Below, one piece after another: positions 58,101 through 64,000 of a stretch of 64,000 nucleotides of DNA. A model generated the notes under the pieces. That model searched no databases and was not told where the DNA came from. It saw nothing but the letters and a program-made list of their open reading frames with translations. This stretch comes from Agrypnia vestita (taxonomy: Eukaryota > Arthropoda > Insecta > Trichoptera > Phryganeidae). The translations under genes and the position numbers were made by a program. How positions within the stretch are numbered: position 1 is the stretch's first letter; each line of letters opens with the position of its first letter. The stretch lies in assembly GCA_016648135.1 (NCBI GenBank), contig JADDOH010002067.1, forward strand, positions 62,001 to 126,000. Reading direction: 5' to 3'.

Positions 58101-59619
58101 AGTGTTGGTCCTGACGAAGAGACGGGTACGTCTCGAAACCGGTAGACCTTAAATCTGGTAGTGGTTTTTACTAAGTTAAATAACATTCTATTATCATCTT
58201 AATTTTGTTTAGAATCAGAATAGCGAACCTAAAAATAAAAAAAATATATTTTGTTTCCACCACTTATTTATCGAAAATATCAACATGATTTAGGGCCTTC
58301 GTTAAAAATATATAGATAATAAAATTTTGTCTCATGTATACGAGAATAATAATTTAAAAATATTACCATATTAGTAGCCTGCAAAATGATCATCAACAAT
58401 AATTTACTCTTGAAAATTTAGATTACGTAAAAAAACTATTTTTACTAAAATATTATAGATAATGTCAATCTAATAATCGTATTCATAAACTGGGATAGGT
58501 TACCTCAGTGTTGGGACTTATGTTATCGTTACAGTTACGTTACAGCTACTTTACAGTTACGTTACAGTTGCGTTATAGTTACGTTACAGTTACGTTACAG
58601 TTACGTTACAGTTACGTCACAGTTACGTCACAGTTACGTTACAGTTATTTTACGATTACGTTACAGTTACATTACAGTTACGTTACAGTTACGTAACAGT
58701 TACATTTCAGTTACGTTACAGTTATGGTATCATATTCTAATGCCTATATCGTTATGAATAAGTGAACATTCAATACACTTTCAGCTATGAAACCCAAAAC
58801 GGAATATCTGCCCACGCTGTGGGAGCACCGAAGGCTCTGGGCGGAAACCCACCCGAGATAGCGGAGGTGATCCAGGGCACCTTCTCGTGGACCTCTCCCG
58901 AGGGAAAGCTCGTCAATGTACAGTACACAGCTGATGAGAACGGCTACCGTTCCAAGTAAGTATTATTGCTCGATATACTAATATTGGAATTGTACCTTTG
59001 CTTGAGACAAATGTAACAGATACACTGATTCGAAGTGTTAAAATTACTAAAATTAAATTCTTGACTTTTCTAGCTACTTTTCTTTACAAGGCGTCTCATA
59101 ACTAGTTAAAAAAAACTTCGCTAGTTAAAAAAAATGCTTCCTCATTAACATATTAAATCAAAATATTCTGGCATTTTGGGTAAAATGTCGACAGTTATGA
59201 AGATAAGCGACATCAAAGTTTGCATTTTTTTCAATATTTTTGATCTATTTTCCGTAGAATATTGGAATATCACTAAAAATGTCATAAAAATTTACTCCTT
59301 ATGATGCAAGTCAAATAAAATGACAAAACTCAAAAGAAATTAAAAAAAAAATCTTTGTATGAAGAATAGTTCACATTTTTTTGTGTGAAATGACACTTTG
59401 AACCTGTCAGGAGTCATAATTTATCGTAAAAAAGGAAGGATTTCATGCACGGAATAAATCTTCACCATTCCATCATATTTTGCCTCACTGCAGAAAATAT
59501 GTATTTTTTATGAACAAACTCAGTATATTATTAATATTATCCTTGGATTTGCAATATGTTTTAAATAACTGGTAAAAGACTTAAATAAACTTTAATTTTG
59601 TTTCAGGGTCCAGCTCTAA
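55143..59619 (+). CDS. RR-1 cuticular protein, gene 3 (4 exons)
   Basis: Tandem paralogue of gene 2, secreted and chitin-binding by family. Exons: 55143-55154 (MKFL), 56709-56917, 58785-58955 and 59607-59619. All are GT-AG, giving 134 residues. The signal peptide is MKFLVLFFLVVGAVLA. The linker is LQRSNALRKDPRVVPPPPQE then SHHNHHKRAVDER, shorter than in gene 2 by about 11 residues but with the same His-rich KR end. The rest, from ITDQQFKSDPEGNFEYNYET to QYTADENGYRSKVQL, differs from gene 2 at only a few positions. It also lacks the P-x-G-x-H-x-P extension. Exon 2 is extremely GC-rich compared with the AT-rich introns. Introns are 1.6, 1.9 and 0.65 kb; intron 2 holds Penelope-like debris and a minisatellite. 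Confidence 0.95.
56318..56476. mobile_element. Near-perfect palindrome from two inverted element ends
   Basis: Arms of about 70 bp. The left has GCACAAATCACTTTGTTTTC, CACCACTTATTAGATTAAAC and CGAGAACAATGTTCTC; the right has the reverse complement. Each half resembles the CATGTnGATnnTTT...AAGTGGTGnAAACAAA segment next to the hammerhead-like motifs at 22010 and 58255, so it probably formed from two Penelope-like termini joined head to head. Lies in gene 3 intron 1. Confidence 0.6.
57950..58180 (+). mobile_element. Penelope-like terminal segment, copy b
   Basis: Aligns with 7140-7310 around the hammerhead-like core and on both sides of it. It begins near ACTCACTCTCTCCCG and ends near TAGTGGTTTTTACTAAGTT. 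Located in gene 3 intron 2, sense to the gene. Confidence 0.5.
58106..58148 (+). ncRNA. Hammerhead ribozyme-like motif, best copy
   Basis: Stem I GGTC (58107-58110) pairs with GACC (58145-58148). Then come CTGACGA at 58111-58117, one extra A, stem II GAGACG/CGTCTC (6 bp) with loop GGTA, GAAA at 58135-58138, a minimal palindromic stem III region ACCGGT, and the cleavage triplet GTA at 58142-58144. Minimal hammerheads of this shape are known from Penelope-like elements, where the short stem III is thought to need dimers. The extra A after CTGACGA deviates from the strict consensus. Activity is untested. Confidence 0.55.
58255..58310 (-). mobile_element. Decayed Penelope-like end
   Basis: The reverse complement reads AACGAAGGCCCTAAATCATG then TTGATATTTTCGATAAATAAGTGGTGG, matching the sequence that follows the hammerhead-like core at 22010-22056 (GAAACATGTTGATATTTTTC). 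Confidence 0.4.
58528..58725. repeat. 11-bp minisatellite in gene 3 intron 2
   Basis: About 18 units of GTTACAGTTAC with scattered changes, ending 59 bp upstream of exon 3. The open frame through it simply reflects the repeat. Confidence 0.9.
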
Positions 59620-59679
59620 GTAATAATATTCCGAACTATCTACACATAATCGTCCAACAATGAACAAAAAGCAATCTTA

Positions 59680-59693
59680 AATAAAAAAATAAA
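59680..59693 (+). terminator. Polyadenylation signals of cuticle gene 3
   Basis: Two AATAAA hexamers at 59680-59685 and 59688-59693, 61 to 69 nt after the stop codon. Confidence 0.75.
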
Positions 59694-60780
59694 GTGATTA
59701 TTATCCAATGTGTTTTTATTATAAGCTTATATTATTTATATATGAATAAAATTTTTTTTTTAAGAATTTAAAATTTAATTAATATATTTACTAAACTCTT
59801 ACTACTTATTTTATCCGATGTATAGTTAAACTATAAATAAGTAGTGAATGAAGGGTTATAAAATATATTTATCTTATCGCCTTGGAAAATATATTTTATG
59901 TGAACACTAGACGGTGAAAAAAAATAAAAAAATCAGTTAAACCCGGCGTTGCACGACTAGTAAGTAATCCACCACCCCAACTCTGCTAGAGGCGCCATCA
60001 GAGTTGAACTTCAAATCTAGATAAGTATTCACTTTCCGTTGGTTAAATAATAAATAATTTGATTCGATAGCAGAAAAATCCATACCTAAAAATTTATCTT
60101 TGTAAATAAGACATATAGTTGAATTGTAAACATTTTATAGGTATCATTGTAATAAAATATTTTATATATTATCAATTGTGTAAATAAATAAAAAAAAAAT
60201 TTCTGTCATTATTGACGGCCTTTCACCTTGTATCCTTAATTATATTATTCTAGGAACTCCTGTAGTACAAGGATGGGTCTACATATATGGGTCTTTTGTC
60301 CGATAGCTCGCCACTTGGCCTTTACCTACAAAAAGTCCCGAGAGACTGGTTCATCTTAAATTACAAGACATATTTACATAATTTAGGAATACAAATTCTA
60401 ATTTAATGCGGAAATTTTATTGCATTATTCGGTTCAATTGAACAATGAATATATTTATATTCTTCCGAATGATTTAAACTTGTCGTATTCTCCTTATTTA
60501 TATTTATTTGGTTAACACAATTAATTTTAGAAATATAAATTAAAAGAAAAAGACAGGGTTTATTCATTCGGCAGTGCTTTTCAACCATTCTTCAGAAACA
60601 AAATTTAAAGAGCCTTCTAAGTAGAAGAACATGAAAACCCTAATTACGCTGACTCCATGTGTTGCCAACTCAACTGGCTAAGGTATGCGAAACATAATAT
60701 GGTATTCAACTATCCGTAAATACGTCAAAAATACATGATAATTAGCAAACAAAAAAAATGGATGTTGATGAGCTGTTCAT
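59694..60780. other. Intergenic stretch
   Basis: AT-rich. TTAAACCCGGCGTTGCACGA and CTAGT at 59937-59962 are the inverted start motif of the ACTAGCTGT element family, here as a solo fragment. Otherwise nothing. Confidence 0.4.
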
Positions 60781-60784
60781 TCAT

Positions 60785-61904
60785 ATCTATACCTATAAAA
60801 CTCAATGTCTGTCTGTCTGTCTGTGTGTCTGTCTGTTTGTCTGTCTGTCTGTTCTCTATACAAATCTTATATCTCTATTCTCTTACCCCTTCCCCTCCCC
60901 CTGACCTATTTTCGATGCGAATCTGAACCGTTTGACCGATCGGTCTCAAAATTTGCATACTCATGCTTTGGGACCCGGCGGGTAACATAGGCAACATTTT
61001 TCCCCTGTTCCTTACCCCTACCCCTCCCCTGACCTATTTTGGATGCGAATCTGAACCGTTCGACCGATCGGACTCAAAATTTGGAAACTTATTCTTTAGG
61101 ACAAACATACGGAACATTTCCCCCTATTATTTTATGCCTTACCCTCCCCTGATATATTTTCGATGTAAATCTGTACTTTTCGACCGACCGGACTCAAAAT
61201 TTAGAATCTTATTCTTATGGACCCGGCGGGTAACATATTTCTCATTTCCCCTCTATTCTTTCAACCCTTCCCCTCCGCTGATATATTTTCGATGCAAATC
61301 TGTACCGTTTAACCTGACCGATCCGACTCAAAATTTGGACAGTTATTCTTAAGGACTCGGCGGGTAATATATGCGACATTTCCTCCCTATTATTTTACCC
61401 TTCCCCTCCGCTGATATATTTTCGATACAAATCTGTACCGTTTGACCGATCGGACTCATAATTTGGAAACTTATTTTTAAGGACTCGGCGGGTAAAACAT
61501 GCAACATATTTCCCCTATTATTTTAACCCTTCCCCTTATCCTGATATATTTTTGATGCAGATCTGTACCGTTTGACCGATCGGATACAAAATTTGGAAAC
61601 TTATTCGTTAGGACCCGGCGGGTAACAAAAGTGACGTTTCTTCCCTCCCCTTTTTCCTTTTACCCGTCCTCTGATATATTTTAGACCCAAATCTGTACCG
61701 TTCGACCAATCGTACTCAAAATTTGCAAAAATTATTCTTTAGTACTCAGCGTTTAACATTGGTGACATATCCCCCTATTTTTTTACCCTTTCCCCTCCCC
61801 CTGATATATTTTCTATACCGTTCGAATCGAACCTTCGTTTATCCTCATAAATTTATTTTAAACTTAATCCTTAACCCTTGCAACGCCGGGTATGAACAGC
61901 TAGT
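60785..61904 (-). mobile_element. ACTAGCTGT element with tandem array, copy 1
   Basis: Read on the minus strand it starts ACTAGCTGTTCATACCCGGC (61904) and ends in a GACAGACA microsatellite plus TTGAGTTTTATAGGTATAGA (60785). In between are about eight monomers of roughly 115 bp containing GACCGATCGGACTCAAAATT, CGGCGGGTAA and CCCCTCC-type blocks. The long plus-strand frame at 60963-61352 is a product of this periodicity, not a gene. Confidence 0.7.
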
Positions 61905-62469
61905 ATGGAATAATACTGAAAAATGTAGGAAAAGTGATTCACCTGGGATGTAAATTAATAAAAAACTGGGATCCTTCTATGGAAATTAAATGTAAATTAA
62001 ATACAATAAAAAAAATATAAATAAAAAAATGTGGTTACCAAACTTGAACTTCTTTTGCATGTAGCCAATACCCGACTTAAAATTTTCGCGTGTGATTGGT
62101 ACGAAGCTGCATATTACTTGTATTCGTATATGGATTGGGATGGTAGTCACTCCCTGAAACAATGCTTAAACAATTTAGATTATAACTAAAAATAGCTAGG
62201 TTGATAGGTTCATTAATGACAACGGATTCGGATACGAAAAGAAAAAGAAAAACTTAAAGAAATAAAAAACTAGACAAAACAATTGGGGAATGCGTCTCGG
62301 ACAGATTACGAGCAATCATCTTGAATCCTTTTTTTAAATTTAGGTATGAAAATATGTGCGCATTACTGTTCAAGGAATTATAGGTAAGCATTCGCCTCGA
62401 GCACCACACTTCAATGATGTTCATTCTCTTCACTTCAATTCTCTCATTAGTTTCTAATATTTATATAAA
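61905..62469. other. Spacer between two inverted elements
   Basis: AT-rich and gene-free. Confidence 0.4.
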
Positions 62470-63257
62470 ACTAGTTTTTCTTACCCGGCGTTCTTGAATT
62501 AAGGATAAATATAAATAAGTTTGTGAAAGGGCCACAAAGGTTTCATTGTTTTGCAAAGTCACTAAAAATAAAAACAATGTTTCCATTTAATCTAGGCTGG
62601 GATGGATGGAATGTCCAGGAGGGAATTGTGATATATGTATTCCGCCGGGTTCTAAATCAAAAGTATGCAAAATTTGGGTCAGATCGGTCAAACTATGTAG
62701 ATTTGTACAAAAAATATATCAGGTGAGGGTGTGGGGTAAAAGAGGAGGGGGAAAAGTTGTATTTGTTACCCACCGGTCTTAAAGAATAAGTATGCAAAAT
62801 TTGGGTCAGATCGGACAAAGGGTGTAGATTTGTACAGAAAATATATCATGGTGAGGGATGGGGTAATGGGGGAGGGGGTAACTGTCGCCTTTATTAACCG
62901 CCTGGTCCTAAAGAATAAATGCTAAATTTGATTCAGATTGGTTAAACGCTGTAGATTTGTACAGTTAATATATCTGGGGTGGGGGTGGGGAAAGAGTGGA
63001 GTGGAAAAATGACACTTATGTTATCCGTCGGGTCTTAAATGATAATTATGCAAAATTTACGTCAGATCGGTCTGACGGTAAAGATTTGTACAGAAAATAT
63101 ATCAGGAGAGGGGGTGGGGTAAAGCGGAGGGGGAAATGTCACTTATGTTACTCACCGGATCCTAAAAAATAACTATGCAAAATTTGGATTAAATCGGACA
63201 AACAAAGTAGATTTGTATAGAGAACAAACAGACATTGAGTTTTATAGGTGTAGATAT
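62470..63257 (+). mobile_element. ACTAGCTGT element with tandem array, copy 2
   Basis: Same family as copy 1 but in the opposite orientation. It starts ACTAGTTTTTCTTACCCGGC, contains about five monomers (AAAATTTGGGTCAGATCGG, then GTAGATTTGTACA, then TATATCAG with G-rich spacers) and ends ACAGACATTGAGTTTTATAG. Together with copy 1 it makes an inverted repeat of about 2.5 kb. Confidence 0.7.
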
Positions 63258-63414
63258 ACCGTTGAAATAGATTGAAAAATGGGTTATTCAAAAGTCTACA
63301 TTTTTCAAATTGTATTCCGATCTATCATCACAATTTTCGCTATGCCGGTATTTATTAATTTATGCATATATAGTGCAATTGAATCAGTAATATTCAACAT
63401 CAATTTTTAGTGCT

Positions 63415-63550
63415 CTTTTATAAATGTTTTCAGGGGCAGTCAGAATATTGAATAATCAAATATTTTACTTGTATAACCTGTTGAGTTTTGATTATTAAAA
63501 AAAACACTTTTTCCTTGTTATAAAAACGATATGAATTTTTTGAAATAGCA
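63415..63550 (+). promoter_or_regulatory. Promoter of cuticle gene 4
   Basis: TATAAAAA at 63519-63526, with the start at the A of GCATTT (63550), 31 nt downstream, and a 35-nt leader ending CAATACTAAC before the ATG. The upstream GTATAACCTGTTGAG (63472) corresponds to the GATAACCAGTTTAG block of gene 3. Confidence 0.75.
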
Positions 63551-63584
63551 TTTCTTAGAGAACCGTTATCAAGGCAATACTAAC

Positions 63585-63596
63585 ATGAAGTTTTTG
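63585..63596 (+). CDS. Cuticular protein gene 4, first exon only
   Basis: ATG AAG TTT TTG followed by GTAATG as donor, the same MKFL first exon as genes 2 and 3. It has the same promoter, initiator spacing and leader length. The remaining exons lie beyond the window; intron 1 fills 63597-64000 with AT-rich sequence. By analogy it should encode another RR-1 cuticular protein, but that is inference, since no domain is visible. Confidence 0.75.
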
Positions 63597-64000
63597 GTAA
63601 TGTATCATTTTTGTGAATTTGTATTCAATTAAAATAGTATTATGTATATATAACTTTTAAAAACTAAATTCGATTGCAGTCCATCCAATTTCTGTTCATT
63701 AAATTATTTTTATTATTATTATATTATTCTAGTTACTTTAAAGGCATCGTGTCCAGTAAATAATAATATTTTAATACATTATTATTAATAAAATATTTAA
63801 TCTAAAACAGAAACAAAAATTAGCAAACATTTGATAGTTTCAATAAAATAAAATACTTAGATTAAATATGATTTTATTTTAACATGGAATGTTAAAAAAA
63901 TATCATCTAGTTACTTGGCAGGTGATCGTTTAGATGAATTTTTTTTTAATAATGATTTATGTGATAATGTATACTTTATTTTTTACATTTATTACCTACC

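Noticed and set aside
58508..58696. 62-residue frame rich in LQLRYSYVTVT
   Set aside because: Direct translation of the 11-bp minisatellite.
60963..61352. 129-residue open reading frame
   Set aside because: It runs through monomers of a tandem repeat and repeats the same peptide phrase; other copies are frameshifted.

Overview
The window looks like insect nuclear DNA: very AT-rich, intron-rich and full of decayed transposons. It carries four genes for RR-1 type (Rebers-Riddiford, chitin-binding 4) cuticular proteins. No bacterial-style operons, rRNA genes, CRISPR arrays or convincing functional tRNA genes were seen. Lepidoptera is my best guess for the order (tiny first coding exon, frequent GTAGGTACCT-like words, tRNA-derived SINEs), but the sequence does not prove it.

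Layout. 1-17.4 kb is gene-free and holds repeats: a tandem repeat, fold-back elements, Penelope-like debris with a hammerhead-like motif, a piggyBac-like scrap and SINEs. 17.86-26.43 kb (minus strand) is cuticle gene 1, with four exons. Its 6.3-kb first intron contains an L2/CR1-like LINE fragment, a Penelope-like fragment, SINEs, a LINE C-terminus and a full-length but dead Tc1-like element. 26.5-45.2 kb is intergenic and dominated by MITEs, SINEs, LINE scraps, a GGTTA-rich minisatellite, an orphan TATA/initiator promoter (35.28 kb) and a disrupted Tc1/mariner region. That region carries a dense array of consensus heat-shock elements (41.42-41.58 kb). 45.3-49.1 kb (plus) is cuticle gene 2 and 55.1-59.7 kb (plus) its tandem paralogue, gene 3. 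63.55 kb onwards is the promoter and first exon of a third paralogue, gene 4, which runs off the end. Between them lie a hAT-like element with an 8-bp target duplication and two inverted copies of a tandem-repeat-bearing element.

How the genes work together. All four encode, or begin, secreted structural proteins for chitinous cuticle. Genes 2-4 share a TATA box, an initiator exactly 31 nt downstream, a 35-nt leader and an upstream block, so they are probably co-expressed duplicates. Genes 2 and 3 are nearly identical in parts of exons 2 and 3 but not in introns, which suggests gene conversion or strong constraint. Gene 1 is a more distant relative with the classical GAHLP C-terminal extension that genes 2 and 3 lack. 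Exon structures were worked out by hand from splice sites and reading frame; no database search was possible.
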